From assembly GCA_963695175.1 (NCBI GenBank), contig CAVOGG010000004.1:992001-1056000 (forward strand): a stretch of DNA of 64,000 nucleotides, read 5' to 3'. Positions 1 through 8,278 of the stretch are shown piece by piece; the stretch's first letter is position 1; each line of letters starts with the position of its first letter. This stretch comes from Fodinibacter sp963695175. GTDB lineage: Bacteria; Actinomycetota; Actinomycetes; Actinomycetales; Dermatophilaceae. A model generated the notes under the pieces. The model had not been told where the DNA came from and made no database searches. It saw only the letters and a program-made list of their open reading frames with translations. The translations under genes were made by a program, and so were the position numbers.

Positions 1-572
1 TCGCCGACGAGGTGCAGAGCGGCTTCTGCCGCACCGGCGACTGGTTCGCCTGTGACCACGAGGGCGTGGTCCCCGACCTGATCACCGCCGCCAAGGGCAT
101 CGCGGGCGGCATGCCGCTCGCCGCCGTCACCGGTCGCGCCGACCTGATGGATGCCGTGCACGCCGGCGGTCTCGGCGGCACCTACGGCGGCAACCCCGTC
201 GCGTGCGCCGCGGCGCTCGCCGCGATCGAGACGATGGAGGAGGAGGACCTCGCCCGGCGGGCCCGCGAGATCGGCGACATCCTCACCGACCGGCTCGGCC
301 GCCTCGCCGAGAAGTACGACGAGGTGGGCGAGGTCCGCGGCCGTGGCGCGATGATCGCGATGGAGCTGGTCACCGACCCCGACACCAAGGAACCGGCCGC
401 GGCCCTGACCTCGGCGGTCAACAAGGGCTGCCACGAGCGCGGGCTGATCACCCTCACCTGCGGCACCTACGGCAACGTCTTCCGCTTCCTCCCGCCCCTG
501 TCGATCTCCGACGACCTGCTCCACGAGGGCATGGACGTGCTCGAGGAGTCCTTCACCGCTGCCGTCGGCTGA
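1..572 (+). CDS. gabT: 4-aminobutyrate aminotransferase (class III PLP aminotransferase), 5'-truncated
   Basis: The reading frame enters the window open (codons in phase from base 3) and ends at TGA 570-572, so about 190 C-terminal residues of a protein usually near 450 are present. The segment begins in the PLP-binding core: ADEVQSG, where the Asp contacts the pyridinium nitrogen, then AAKGIAGGMPL, whose Lys forms the Schiff base with PLP, then GGTYGGNPVACAAALA near the dimer interface. This order and spacing are those of GabT-type enzymes, which move the amino group of GABA to 2-oxoglutarate to give succinate semialdehyde in the cytosol. Other omega-aminotransferases share the core and the N-terminal substrate region is missing, so the class is firm and the substrate is likely. 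A GTG-initiated SDR follows after only 2 nt, suggesting an operon. Confidence 0.82.
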   Translation, partial: ADEVQSGFCRTGDWFACDHEGVVPDLITAAKGIAGGMPLAAVTGRADLMDAVHAGGLGGTYGGNPVACAAALAAIETMEEEDLARRAREIGDILTDRLGRLAEKYDEVGEVRGRGAMIAMELVTDPDTKEPAAALTSAVNKGCHERGLITLTCGTYGNVFRFLPPLSISDDLLHEGMDVLEESFTAAVG

Positions 573-574
573 CG

Positions 575-1378
575 GTGGCCCTCCTGCTCCCACCGGCGTT
601 CGACCTCACCGGCCGTACGGCGCTGGTCACCGGCGCGGGCTCCCCGACCGGCATCGGGATGGCGTCGGCCCGCCTCCTCGCGGCGTGCGGGGCGCGGGTC
701 GTGGTCACCGCGACGACCGACCGGGTGCACGACCGGGTGGCCGAGCTGACGGTTGCCGGGCACGCGGCGGCGGGTGTCGTCGCCGACCTCACCACGCCCC
801 AGGGTGCCGACACGGTCGTCGCGGCCGCGCTCGACCTGGGCGACGGCCTCGACGTGCTCGTCAACAACGCCGGGATGGTCGCCACGGCGACGGGCGGCGA
901 CTACCTCGAGGGCGACCTGCTGGGCACCCCACCCGAGCGCTGGACGGCATCCCTCGCCCGCAACCTGGACACCGCCTACCTCACGACGCGCGCGGCGCTG
1001 CCGCACCTGCGGGCCGGCGGGCACGGTCGGGTCGTCATGGTCACCTCGGTGACGGGTGCCGCCATGGCGATGCGCGGTGAGGTCGCGTACGCCGCGGCGA
1101 AGGCCGGGCTGGTCGGCCTGACCCGGGCGCTCGCGGTCGACGAGGCGCGCCACGGCCTGACCGTCAACGCGGTGGCGCCGGGGTGGATCTCGACGGGGTC
1201 GCAGACCGCCGCCGAGGCGCGCGAGGGGCTGACCACCCCGGTCGGTCGCTCCGGGACCGCCGAGGAGGTCGCCGCCGCGGTGCTGTTCCTCGCGAGCCCC
1301 GGGGCGTCGTACGTCACCGGTCAGGTGGTCGTCGTCGACGGTGGCAACGCGGTCGCCGAGGAGCGCGCCACCCGCTGA
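575..1378 (+). CDS. SDR-family NAD(P)-dependent oxidoreductase
   Basis: A classical short-chain dehydrogenase/reductase of 267 residues. The Rossmann motif TGAGSPTGIG lies at about residues 19-28, NNAG near 97-100, and the catalytic set is a Ser near 158 with YAAAK (Tyr near 172, Lys near 176). The C-terminal segment VTGQVVVVDGG is typical of FabG-like members. The frame stays open far upstream, but everything before the GTG at 575 overlaps the aminotransferase; GTG 575 lies 2 nt after that stop and places the glycine motif at the usual depth. Co-transcription could mean it processes an aldehyde or keto product of the aminotransferase, but the substrate cannot be read from sequence. Confidence 0.85.
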   Translation: MALLLPPAFDLTGRTALVTGAGSPTGIGMASARLLAACGARVVVTATTDRVHDRVAELTVAGHAAAGVVADLTTPQGADTVVAAALDLGDGLDVLVNNAGMVATATGGDYLEGDLLGTPPERWTASLARNLDTAYLTTRAALPHLRAGGHGRVVMVTSVTGAAMAMRGEVAYAAAKAGLVGLTRALAVDEARHGLTVNAVAPGWISTGSQTAAEAREGLTTPVGRSGTAEEVAAAVLFLASPGASYVTGQVVVVDGGNAVAEERATR

Positions 1379-1420
1379 CCTTCGGGAGGGCAGTGGCGGG
1401 AGTGGGGGAACGGACGTGCC

Positions 1421-1894
1421 GTGCGAGCCGTCGCACCCTCCATGGACGGCGATCGCACGGCGGCGGACGGCACGAGCAGGGTGGGCTCCGCCACGGGGCT
1501 GGCGGTCGGGGTGGGGGCCGTCGCCCTCCTGGTCTCGTTCCTCGCGGTCAACCTCGTCCTGGTCAACCTGGAGGGGCCGTTCGGCGAGCACGCCGGCCTG
1601 GGGATGCTCGCGAGCCTGGCGGCGGCCGCCACCGCCGGAGCCCTGGTCGCGCTGGCCACGTTCGCCGTGGCCCGTCGCTCCACGTGGGGCCTGGTGCTGT
1701 TGGTGGGCGGCCTGGCGGCGCTCGCCGTCGTGGCCTTCCCCACCCGGGTCGACAGTCACGAGAGCTTCGTCGAGCGAGCCAACGAGCGGTCGTCGTGCCT
1801 GGGGGCCACCTTCAGGCACTACCCGCCGGGCACCTCGGACGCCGCCTCCGACGTCTACTGCGTGGGGCTCGAGCGACCGCTGCCCGCGGGCTGA
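1421..1894 (+). CDS. Small membrane protein of unknown function
   Basis: About 157 residues with three hydrophobic segments (roughly residues 27-50, 62-84 and 90-107), followed by a polar C-terminal tail with two cysteines in DVYCVG and RSSCLG contexts. The topology suggests an integral membrane protein with a tail of about 45 residues that could lie outside the cell and form a disulfide. ATG at 1442 is in frame and would drop 7 residues, so the start is uncertain between 1421 and 1442. I recognise no family. It is downstream of the SDR and upstream of an MFS transporter that has its own promoter. Confidence 0.6.
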   Translation: MRAVAPSMDGDRTAADGTSRVGSATGLAVGVGAVALLVSFLAVNLVLVNLEGPFGEHAGLGMLASLAAAATAGALVALATFAVARRSTWGLVLLVGGLAALAVVAFPTRVDSHESFVERANERSSCLGATFRHYPPGTSDAASDVYCVGLERPLPAG

Positions 1895-1946
1895 CGGACG
1901 GCTGACCGTCGGCCGGCGAGACCGCCCGGGCTCCTAGACTCGGGCG

Positions 1947-3296
1947 GTGACCCGTCCCGTGCTGCGCCAGGTGCACAACATCGGGCGTCGTCGCGCCTGG
2001 GTCATCTGGCTGGTGGGGCTGTCGGTCTACGTCCTCGCCGTCTTCCACCGCACCTCGCTCGGCGTGGCCGGCCTGCTGGCCGCCGAGCGGTTCCACATCA
2101 GCGCCGCGCAGCTGGCGACCTTCACCGTGGTGCAGCTGTCCGTCTACGCGGCGATGCAGATCCCGGTCGGCGTGCTGCTGGACCGGTTCGGGTCCAAGCG
2201 GCTGATGTTCACCGGTCTGACGTTGATGACGGTGGGTCAGTTCTGGTTCGCGTTCGCCGGGTCGTTCCCAGTCGGGATCGCCGCGCGCATCCTCCTGGGG
2301 GCGGGCGACGCGATGATCTTCACCTCGCTGCTGCGTTTGGTCGCGGTCTGGTTCCGGGTCAAGCAGGCGCCGTTCGTGACCCAGCTGACCGGCATGGTCG
2401 GGCAGGTCGGCGCCATCGTCGCGGCGGGCCCTCTGGCGGCCGCGCTCGCGACGTGGGGCTGGACGAAGTCGTTCGCGACGGCCGCGAGCGTGGGCGTCGT
2501 GCTGGGCGTGGTCATGCTGTTCCTCGTCAAGGACTCGCCCTACCGTGGCGAGGCAGTCGAGCGGATCAAGGTGCGGGCCCTCGCCCGCACCCTCGGCGAG
2601 GTCTGGGGCAACCCCGGGACCCAGCTCGGGCTCTGGGTCCACTTCACGGCGCAGTTCGGCGCGACCGTCTTCACCATGCTGTGGGGCTACCCGTTCCTCG
2701 TCAGCGGGGAGGGCCTCTCACCGAAGGCCGCCTCCTGGCTGCTCATCATCATGACGCTGACCGCGATGGCCGCCGGGCCGCTGGTCGCAGCCTTCACCGC
2801 CCGGGTGCCCTACCGGCGCTCGCAGCTGGTGCTCGGCATCGTGCTGGCGATCGTCGCGGTGTGGGGGGTGACCCTGCTCTGGCCGGGGCCTGCGCCGTTG
2901 TGGCTGCTCGTGCTGCTCGTCGTCGTCACGGCGATGGGTGGCCCGGGGTCGATGGTCGGCTTCGACCTGGCCCGCACCTTCCACCCGGCGGACCGGCTGG
3001 GGCGCGCGACCGGGGTGGTCAACATCGGCGGCTTCACGGCATCCCTGGTCACCATCGCGCTCATCGGCGTGGTGCTCGACCAGCTGGCGCCCGGGGGGCA
3101 GCAGGACTACACGCTCGACGACTTCCGCATCGCGATGTCGGTGCAGTTCGTCTTCTGGGGAATCGGCATCGTGCAGCTGGTGCGCTACCGGCGCAAGAGC
3201 CTGCGGCACATCGAGGAGGTCAGCCCCGACGCACTCGACGCGCTGCGCCGCGGTGACACCCTGCTGCCCGGCATCTCCCGCGACCTCGACCCCTGA
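1947..3296 (+). CDS. MFS transporter
   Basis: A 449-residue major facilitator protein with about 12 hydrophobic helices. The first helix follows a short basic N-terminus, and the loop after helix 2 carries the MFS A-motif form GVLLDRFGSKRLM (consensus GxLxDRxGRR). The start is chosen because TAGACT at 1935-1940 lies exactly 6 nt before GTG 1947, a leaderless-type actinobacterial promoter, with no Shine-Dalgarno sequence. The family moves small molecules across the cytoplasmic membrane by proton coupling; the cargo is not evident. It is the last + strand gene before a composite repeat. Confidence 0.85.
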   Translation: MTRPVLRQVHNIGRRRAWVIWLVGLSVYVLAVFHRTSLGVAGLLAAERFHISAAQLATFTVVQLSVYAAMQIPVGVLLDRFGSKRLMFTGLTLMTVGQFWFAFAGSFPVGIAARILLGAGDAMIFTSLLRLVAVWFRVKQAPFVTQLTGMVGQVGAIVAAGPLAAALATWGWTKSFATAASVGVVLGVVMLFLVKDSPYRGEAVERIKVRALARTLGEVWGNPGTQLGLWVHFTAQFGATVFTMLWGYPFLVSGEGLSPKAASWLLIIMTLTAMAAGPLVAAFTARVPYRRSQLVLGIVLAIVAVWGVTLLWPGPAPLWLLVLLVVVTAMGGPGSMVGFDLARTFHPADRLGRATGVVNIGGFTASLVTIALIGVVLDQLAPGGQQDYTLDDFRIAMSVQFVFWGIGIVQLVRYRRKSLRHIEEVSPDALDALRRGDTLLPGISRDLDP

Positions 3297-3332
3297 CCGA
3301 CCGCGCCCCCCTCCGCCCTCGTCCGCTCGTCG

Positions 3333-3430
3333 TTCGCGGAGTCAGGAGCACTTCGCCAAGTCAGGGGCGTACACGGCCCTGACCCCGCGAGATCCTCATG
3401 AGCCCGCGAAGTGCTCCTGACTCCGCGAGA
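3333..3430. repeat. Composite inverted element made of degenerate 19-bp units
   Basis: A perfect 23-bp inverted repeat has arms at 3334-3356 and 3406-3428. Each arm belongs to a series of degenerate 19-bp units with the core TCGCGGAGTCAGG: two head-to-tail on the + strand (from 3333 and 3352) and about three on the - strand (reading down from 3430). A smaller inverted pair, GTCAGGG 3360-3366 and CCCTGAC 3377-3383, sits inside. It lies between the convergent ends of the MFS and lipoprotein genes, the usual place for REP-like elements. Only this copy is in the window, so dispersal through the genome is inference. It could also act as a terminator for either gene. Confidence 0.65.
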
Positions 3431-3556
3431 GGCGCGGGTTCATCGGACGTTCTCGGGGATGCCGCGTGTCGGTCACCGAGGTGGTCGGTCCCCTCGCCGA
3501 GAATCGTCCGTGACCGGGCCAGGTATGAGTTGGCCCGGTCTTTACACGTCCGGGGC

Positions 3557-4038
3557 TCAGCCGCCGACGGTGAAGTTCGACGACGGGTTCGCGCAGTAGG
3601 CGAACGGCCCGCCGGTGGGTGCGTGGTACTGGAACAGCGAGGAGTCCACCCGCAGCAGCAGCAGCTCGCCCTCGACCAGCGACTGGGTGTAGCTCATCCC
3701 CTTCTTCGGGCAGCCCATCGACCCGTCGTTGAAGGTCACCGGGCTCCACGCCGCGATGACCACCTCGGCCGGGTCGGCCTTCGCCCGTTCGGCGGTGTCC
3801 GCGATCGCCGCGGCCACGGCCGGGCGGGTGCGCAGGTCGTCGGGCAGGGTGGCGCTCGCCACCCGACAGGTGAGGGGGATGCCGTGCCGCCCGGGCTCGT
3901 GGCCGTCGCGGCCGGGGTCGTGGGAGTAGGGGAGCCCGGGGTCGGGCTCGCCGGGTCTTCGTCGCTGGAGAAGGCACAGGCGCTCGTCGCCAGCAGGGCG
4001 ACGGTGAGCGCGACGGCGAGGTGGTGGGGCGTGCGCAT
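3557..4038 (-). pseudogene. Secreted lipoprotein, broken by one frameshift
   Basis: ATG at 4038 begins a short basic stretch, a hydrophobic helix and ATSAC, a plausible lipobox, then a Pro/Ser/Thr-rich linker (PTPGSPTPTTPAA). The rest of the protein continues in a different frame: GIPLTCRVASATLPDD, then NDGSMGCPKKGMSYTQ and an FAYCANPSS tail ending at TGA 3559-3557. The span is one base short of a whole number of codons, so one indel at about 3885-3945, within the C-rich linker, would restore roughly 160 residues. The G(S/M)xGCPxxGMxYTQ block resembles a small family of uncharacterised secreted proteins. It is either a real pseudogene or a sequencing indel; intact motifs on both sides favour the latter. 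Confidence 0.6.
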
Positions 4039-4123
4039 CGGGACTCCTGGTCGTCGGGGTGTGCAGTATCTCGACGAGTGTCCCCCCGATGGCGTTCCCA
4101 CGGGGTGCGGCACCGCCCGGGCG

Positions 4124-5296
4124 TCAGCGGAACACGTGCCGGCTGATGACCAGTCGCTGGATCTGGTTGGTGCCCTCGAAGATCTGGGTCACCTTCGCCT
4201 CGCGCATGTACCGCTCGGCCGGGAAGTCCTGGGTGTACCCGGCGCCGCCGAGCACCTGCACGGCATCGGTCGTGACCCGCATCGCGGCATCCGTGGCGAT
4301 GAGCTTGGCGACGGCGGCCTCCTTCGAGAAGGCCCGGCCGGCGTCCTTCAGGCGGGCCGCGTGCAGGTAGGTCGCCCGGGCGCTCGTGACGGCGGCCTCC
4401 ATGTCGGCGACGAGGAACGCCAGGCCCTGGTTGGCCGAGATCGGCCGGCCGAACTGCTGGCGCTCCTTGGCGTACGACGTGGCGAGGTCGAGCGCGGACT
4501 GCGCCAGACCGGTTGCGGCAGCAGCGATGCCGAGCCGACCGGCATCCAGCGCCGAGAGCGCGATGGCCATGCCCTCGCCCTCCGCACCGACGCGGCGCGT
4601 GGCGTCGACGGGCACGTCGTCGTACATCACCTCGCGCACGGTGTCGCAGTGCAGCCCCATCTTCCGCTCGGGGGTGCCGAACGACAGCCCGCTCGCGTCG
4701 GCCGGCACGACGAAGCAGGACAGCCCGCGGCCGCCGTCGTCGGAGGTGCGCGCGAAGGTCGTGTAGTAGTCGGCGTGGCCGGCGTGGCTGATCCACGCCT
4801 TGCGGCCGCGCAGCCGGTAGGCCGTGGGCTCGCCGTCGCTGCCCCCCTCACCGACGGCACGGGTCGTCATCGAGCCGACGTCGGAGCCGGCGAGCGGCTC
4901 GGACAGGCAGTACGCGCCGAGCTGGTCGCCGGAGAGCATGCCGGGCAGGAGCGCCGCCCGCTGCTCAGGCGTGCCGAAGGTCGTGACCGGGTACGCCGTC
5001 AGCGAGTGCACCGAGACCCCCACCGCCACGCTCATCCACGCCGAGGCGATCTCCTCGACGACCTGGAGGTACACCTCGTAGGGCTGCCCGTAGCCGCCGA
5101 ACTCCTCGGGGTGGGGCAGCGAGAGCAGGCCGGCCGCCCCCAGGGTGCGGAACACCTCGGTGGGGAAGGACTCGTCGGTCGCGGCGGCGCGCTCGGCGTC
5201 GTCGACCTTGGGGCGCAGCTCCTTGTCGCAGATCTCGCGGGTCAGGTCGATGAGGTCCTGGCCCTCTTCGGTCGGCATCAGCCTCGTCGCTGGCAT
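4124..5296 (-). CDS. Acyl-CoA dehydrogenase
   Basis: A 390-residue flavoenzyme that oxidises acyl-CoA to 2-enoyl-CoA and passes electrons to ETF. Family landmarks in order: AYCLSEPLAGSDVGSM (FAD and substrate contacts), WISHAGHADYY, RQQFGRPISANQGLAFLVADM in the C-terminal helical bundle, DAVQVLGGAGYTQDFPAERYMREAK, and the catalytic-base region FEGTNQIQR with Glu at about residue 374. ATG 5296 is preferred because the longer frame has a low-complexity N-terminus with no family similarity. The length suits short- or branched-chain enzymes; chain specificity is not readable. It stands alone, convergent with the lipoprotein and divergent from the phosphotransferase. Confidence 0.92.
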   Translation of the reverse strand: MPATRLMPTEEGQDLIDLTREICDKELRPKVDDAERAAATDESFPTEVFRTLGAAGLLSLPHPEEFGGYGQPYEVYLQVVEEIASAWMSVAVGVSVHSLTAYPVTTFGTPEQRAALLPGMLSGDQLGAYCLSEPLAGSDVGSMTTRAVGEGGSDGEPTAYRLRGRKAWISHAGHADYYTTFARTSDDGGRGLSCFVVPADASGLSFGTPERKMGLHCDTVREVMYDDVPVDATRRVGAEGEGMAIALSALDAGRLGIAAAATGLAQSALDLATSYAKERQQFGRPISANQGLAFLVADMEAAVTSARATYLHAARLKDAGRAFSKEAAVAKLIATDAAMRVTTDAVQVLGGAGYTQDFPAERYMREAKVTQIFEGTNQIQRLVISRHVFR

Positions 5297-5397
5297 GGTG
5301 GCGAGCGTACCGAGCGGGTCGGGCCTGCGACGAACCCGGACCGGGCCATCCGGCCCAGCGTGTGGTCGTAGTACCAAAGGACGCACGGCCGTGCCAT

Positions 5398-5412
5398 GTG
5401 GACACTGTCCAC
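5398..5412. promoter_or_regulatory. GTGGACA-C-TGTCCAC inverted repeat, putative operator
   Basis: A perfect 7+1+7 inverted repeat in the 145-bp divergent space between the acyl-CoA dehydrogenase and the phosphotransferase. It ends 17 nt before the proposed -10 (TAACTT 5430-5435) of the phosphotransferase and so covers its -35 region. The size and symmetry suit a TetR-type or similar dimeric regulator; the regulator itself is not identifiable here. Confidence 0.45.
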
Positions 5413-5441
5413 CGACCACGCGTCGTCCCTAACTTCTTGTT

Positions 5442-6341
5442 ATGGCACGCGAGTGGACCACGGGAAGCACGGTCGCCCTCGAGCCACCGCGACCGGTGCG
5501 GTTCGAGCAGCGTCGCGGCTCGTCCGTGGTCGTCAAGAGCTACCCGGGCACCGACGGCGCAGCCGTCCACCAGGCGATGGCCAACCTGTGGGCCTCCCCG
5601 TTGGGCCGCGATCGCGTTGGGGCTCCGGGGATGCCGGAGCCGCTCGGCTTCGACGGCCGCTCGGGCGAGCTCGCGACGTCCTGGGTGCCGGGGACACGCC
5701 TCGCTGAGCGAGGCCGTGTCGGCGGGGGCGTGTCTCGCGCCGTGGAGGTCGGAATCCTGCTAGCCGACCTCCACGGCAGCGGCGTCGTGGTCGGGCGGGT
5801 GTGTGACCGGCAGGCCATCGCCCGGTCGGTCGCACGAAAGGTCGCCGACGTCGCCACCGACCCCACCACGTCGAGCGTGGTCCTCGACGCGTTCCTCGAG
5901 GCGTCCCTCGCCGTCGACCGGGCCTGGGCGGAGGACGACACGGCGCGGCGCCACGTGCTCAGCCACGGCGACCTGTCCCCACACCACGTCGTCGTCAGCG
6001 CCTCGGGGCTGGTCCTCATCGACTTCGACCGGCTCCAGCTGGCCGAGCCCGAGCGGGACCTCGCCTCGTGGGCCGCGTGGATGTGGGTCACCGCGGGCGC
6101 GCGCGGCGAGCTGGACACGACGGCCCTGCTCGGTGACCTCGTCTGCGGCTATGCCGGGAGGGCGCGCCGGGCGCCGGCGGACCGGGCGGCGCTCGAGGTC
6201 CACCTCGCGGCGAACCTGGTTCGGATCGTCCACGGCTGGCCGGCGCTGCGCCACGACACACCGACCCTGCTGCGCGTGCTGCGACGGGCGACCGCGTTGG
6301 CCGACCGACACCCGACCCGTCGCGTCGACCTGGCGAGCTAG
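5442..6341 (+). CDS. Aminoglycoside phosphotransferase / choline kinase-fold protein
   Basis: A 299-residue protein of the APH kinase-like fold. The catalytic loop is SHGDLSPHH near residue 174 (consensus HGDLxxxN, with the last position altered), and the metal-binding segment LIDFDRLQLAEPERDLA near 192 matches the IDFxxxxxxxxxxDLA signature. The N-terminal lobe is recognisable from SVVVKSY, which holds the ATP-anchoring Lys. The family transfers phosphate from ATP to small hydroxylated substrates or sugars; there is no basis here for calling it antibiotic resistance. TAACTT at 5430-5435, 6 nt before the ATG, suggests a leaderless transcript. Confidence 0.8.
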   Translation: MAREWTTGSTVALEPPRPVRFEQRRGSSVVVKSYPGTDGAAVHQAMANLWASPLGRDRVGAPGMPEPLGFDGRSGELATSWVPGTRLAERGRVGGGVSRAVEVGILLADLHGSGVVVGRVCDRQAIARSVARKVADVATDPTTSSVVLDAFLEASLAVDRAWAEDDTARRHVLSHGDLSPHHVVVSASGLVLIDFDRLQLAEPERDLASWAAWMWVTAGARGELDTTALLGDLVCGYAGRARRAPADRAALEVHLAANLVRIVHGWPALRHDTPTLLRVLRRATALADRHPTRRVDLAS

Positions 6342-6353
6342 CCGGCCCGGCGC

Positions 6354-7199
6354 TCAGCCCTCGGGCAGCGCCTGGTGGACCGGCTCGCCCTCCGGGTCGC
6401 GGAAGTGCTCGAGTCGGGGGCGCTTGGCACTGACCGTGTCGCCGGACGAGCGGCCCTGCATGCGGCGCTGCACCCACGGCCCGGCGTGCGTGCGCGCCCA
6501 CGCCGCGTGACCACGAAGCTCGGCGCCACGGGTGGCCCGGTCGGCCGGGGGCAGCGGCGTGGTCCAGTCGGCCAGGTCGGTGCGGTGGCCCAGGGCGGTG
6601 AGCGCGGCGAGCGCCACCCGGCGGTGCCCCTCACTGGTGAGGTGGATGCGGTCCTCGGCCCACATCCGCCAGTCACGCAGGGCCGCCATCCCCCACAGGT
6701 TGAGCACGAAGCAGCCGTGCCGCTGGGCGATCGTGAACAGGTTCGCGGTGTGCACGGCGTGCCGGCCGCGCAGCGCCTTGAACAGGCCGGCGTCGCGGGT
6801 GTCGGTGGGTGTCGCCAGCAGCACGTCGACGCCGTTGTGCCGCAGCCGCACCACGGCCTCCTCGAGCCGCGCAGCCAGCCCGTCGAGGTCGACCTGGGGG
6901 CGGAGCAGGTCGTTGCCGCCGCCCACCATCGACACCAGGTCGGGCTGCATGCCCAGGGCGGAGTCGAGCTGCGGCCCGATCACGTCGCCGAGCTTGCGGC
7001 CGCGCACGGCGAGGTTGGCGTAGCCGAAGGGCAGGTGCTCCTGCTCGGCGAGGGCGTCGAGGTGGTGGGCCAGCCGGTCGGCCCAGCCGACGTAGCCGTC
7101 CGGGCGGGTGGGGTCCGGGTCGGACATCCCCTCGGTGAACGAGTCGCCGATCGCGACGTACCGGGTCCAGACCCGGCGGGATGCGGCGGTGGGTGTCAC
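6354..7199 (-). CDS. SGNH/GDSL-type hydrolase
   Basis: A 281-residue SGNH hydrolase. Block I is AIGDSFTEGM with the nucleophile Ser near residue 20; a Gly-containing block II follows; block III is VGGGNDLL (Asn of the oxyanion hole); block V is DRIHLTSEGH, supplying catalytic Asp and His. No signal peptide is visible, so it is probably cytosolic. The family cleaves esters of lipids, acetylated sugars or similar substrates. GTG 7199 is chosen because it overlaps the ung stop as GTGA, implying translational coupling to the DNA-repair gene, while the longer open frame upstream is antisense-like, Arg/Pro-rich sequence over ung. Confidence 0.87.
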   Translation of the reverse strand: MTPTAASRRVWTRYVAIGDSFTEGMSDPDPTRPDGYVGWADRLAHHLDALAEQEHLPFGYANLAVRGRKLGDVIGPQLDSALGMQPDLVSMVGGGNDLLRPQVDLDGLAARLEEAVVRLRHNGVDVLLATPTDTRDAGLFKALRGRHAVHTANLFTIAQRHGCFVLNLWGMAALRDWRMWAEDRIHLTSEGHRRVALAALTALGHRTDLADWTTPLPPADRATRGAELRGHAAWARTHAGPWVQRRMQGRSSGDTVSAKRPRLEHFRDPEGEPVHQALPEG

Positions 7200-7885
7200 G
7201 GGATCCTCCAGTCGACGGGGTCCGCGCCCTGGCCGGCCAGCAGCTCGTTGGCGCGGCTGAACGGCCGTGACCCGAAGAAGCCGGCGTGCGCGGACAGGGG
7301 GCTCGGGTGCGGCGACTCGATGCAGGCGACCCCGGGCAGGTGGGGGACCAGCCCACGCGCGTCGCGCCCCCACAGGATGGCGACGAGCGGGCCGCCGCGC
7401 TCGACGAGGGCCGCGATGGCGCGGGCGGTCACGTGCTCCCAGCCCCGACCACGGTGGCTGGCCGGTTTTCCCGGGGTCACGGTGAGCACCCGGTTGAGCA
7501 GCAGCACGCCCTGGTCGGCCCACGGGGTCAGGTCACCGGTGCTCGGGGTGGGCAGGCCGAGGTCGGTCTCGAGCTCGCGGTAGATGTTGACCAGGCTTCG
7601 AGGCACCGGCCGCACGTCGGGCGCCACCGAGAACGACAGGCCCACGGCGTGCCCGGGCGTCGGGTAGGGGTCCTGGCCCACGATCAGCACGCGCACGGCA
7701 TCCAGCGGCCGCTCGAAGGCGCGCAGCACGTGGGCGCCGCCGGGCAGGTAGCCGCGGCCGGCGGCGACCTCGGCGCGCAGGAACTCACCGAGCTGGGTCA
7801 CGACCGGTTCGACGGGGGCCAGGGCCTGGGCCCACGACGGGTGCACGAGCTCCCCGAGGGGTCGCGCAGGGGTCGTGGCGTTCAT
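7196..7885 (-). CDS. ung: Uracil-DNA glycosylase, family 1
   Basis: A 229-residue enzyme that removes uracil from DNA to start base-excision repair. The water-activating loop GQDPYPTPGHAVGLSFSV has the catalytic Asp near residue 72; LLLNRVLTVTPGKPASH is the uracil-recognition region; HPSPLSAHAGFFGSRPFS is the minor-groove intercalation loop with the catalytic His. All conserved active-site residues are present and the length is normal. The start is ATG 7885. Its stop overlaps the GTG of the SGNH hydrolase by 4 nt. Confidence 0.96.
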   Translation of the reverse strand: MNATTPARPLGELVHPSWAQALAPVEPVVTQLGEFLRAEVAAGRGYLPGGAHVLRAFERPLDAVRVLIVGQDPYPTPGHAVGLSFSVAPDVRPVPRSLVNIYRELETDLGLPTPSTGDLTPWADQGVLLLNRVLTVTPGKPASHRGRGWEHVTARAIAALVERGGPLVAILWGRDARGLVPHLPGVACIESPHPSPLSAHAGFFGSRPFSRANELLAGQGADPVDWRIP

Positions 7886-7920
7886 CGCCCCCACCGTATC
7901 TCCCGACGTCGGGGATGCCG

Positions 7921-8260
7921 TCAGCGGAAGATGGCCGCCACGTCGTCGATGCGGGTGGGCACCAGTCGGAACCAGGCCCAGGTGCCGCGCTTCTCGCGCT
8001 CGAGCAGCCCGGCCTCGACGAGCACCTTGAGGTGGTGCGAGACCGTGGGCTGGGCCAGCCCGACCAGGTCGGTCAGGTCGCAGACGCAGGCCTCGCCGGC
8101 ATCCGTCGCACGGATGGCGCTGAGCAGCTGCAGGCGCACGGGGTCGGCCACCGCCTTGAGCAGGGTCGCGCTCGCCTGTGCGGCCTCCCGGCTCAGCCCG
8201 CCGTCGACGCCGATCCCGCAGCAGGCCGTGGTGGCCAGGGGAAGGGGGGACGGACGGCAT
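7921..8260 (-). CDS. arsR: ArsR-family arsenic-responsive repressor (frameshift in the N-terminal codons)
   Basis: The winged-helix body is clear: LLKAVADPVRLQLLSAI, then the metalloid-binding EACVCDLT (vicinal-type CVC), the recognition helix QPTVSHHLKVLVEAGLL and the wing EREKRGTWAWFRL. Upstream in the same frame is TTACCGIGVDGGLSREAAQ, typical of actinobacterial ArsR N-termini, but no start codon is available: the frame runs to a stop without ATG or GTG. The only ATG (8260) is one base out of phase, across the six-base G run at 8244-8249 (+ strand). With one base fewer in that run the protein would be 112 residues starting MPSV, a normal size. I infer a homopolymer indel. It diverges from arsI across a shared operator. 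Confidence 0.8.
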
Positions 8261-8278
8261 GGCGGGCTCCTCGACTAT

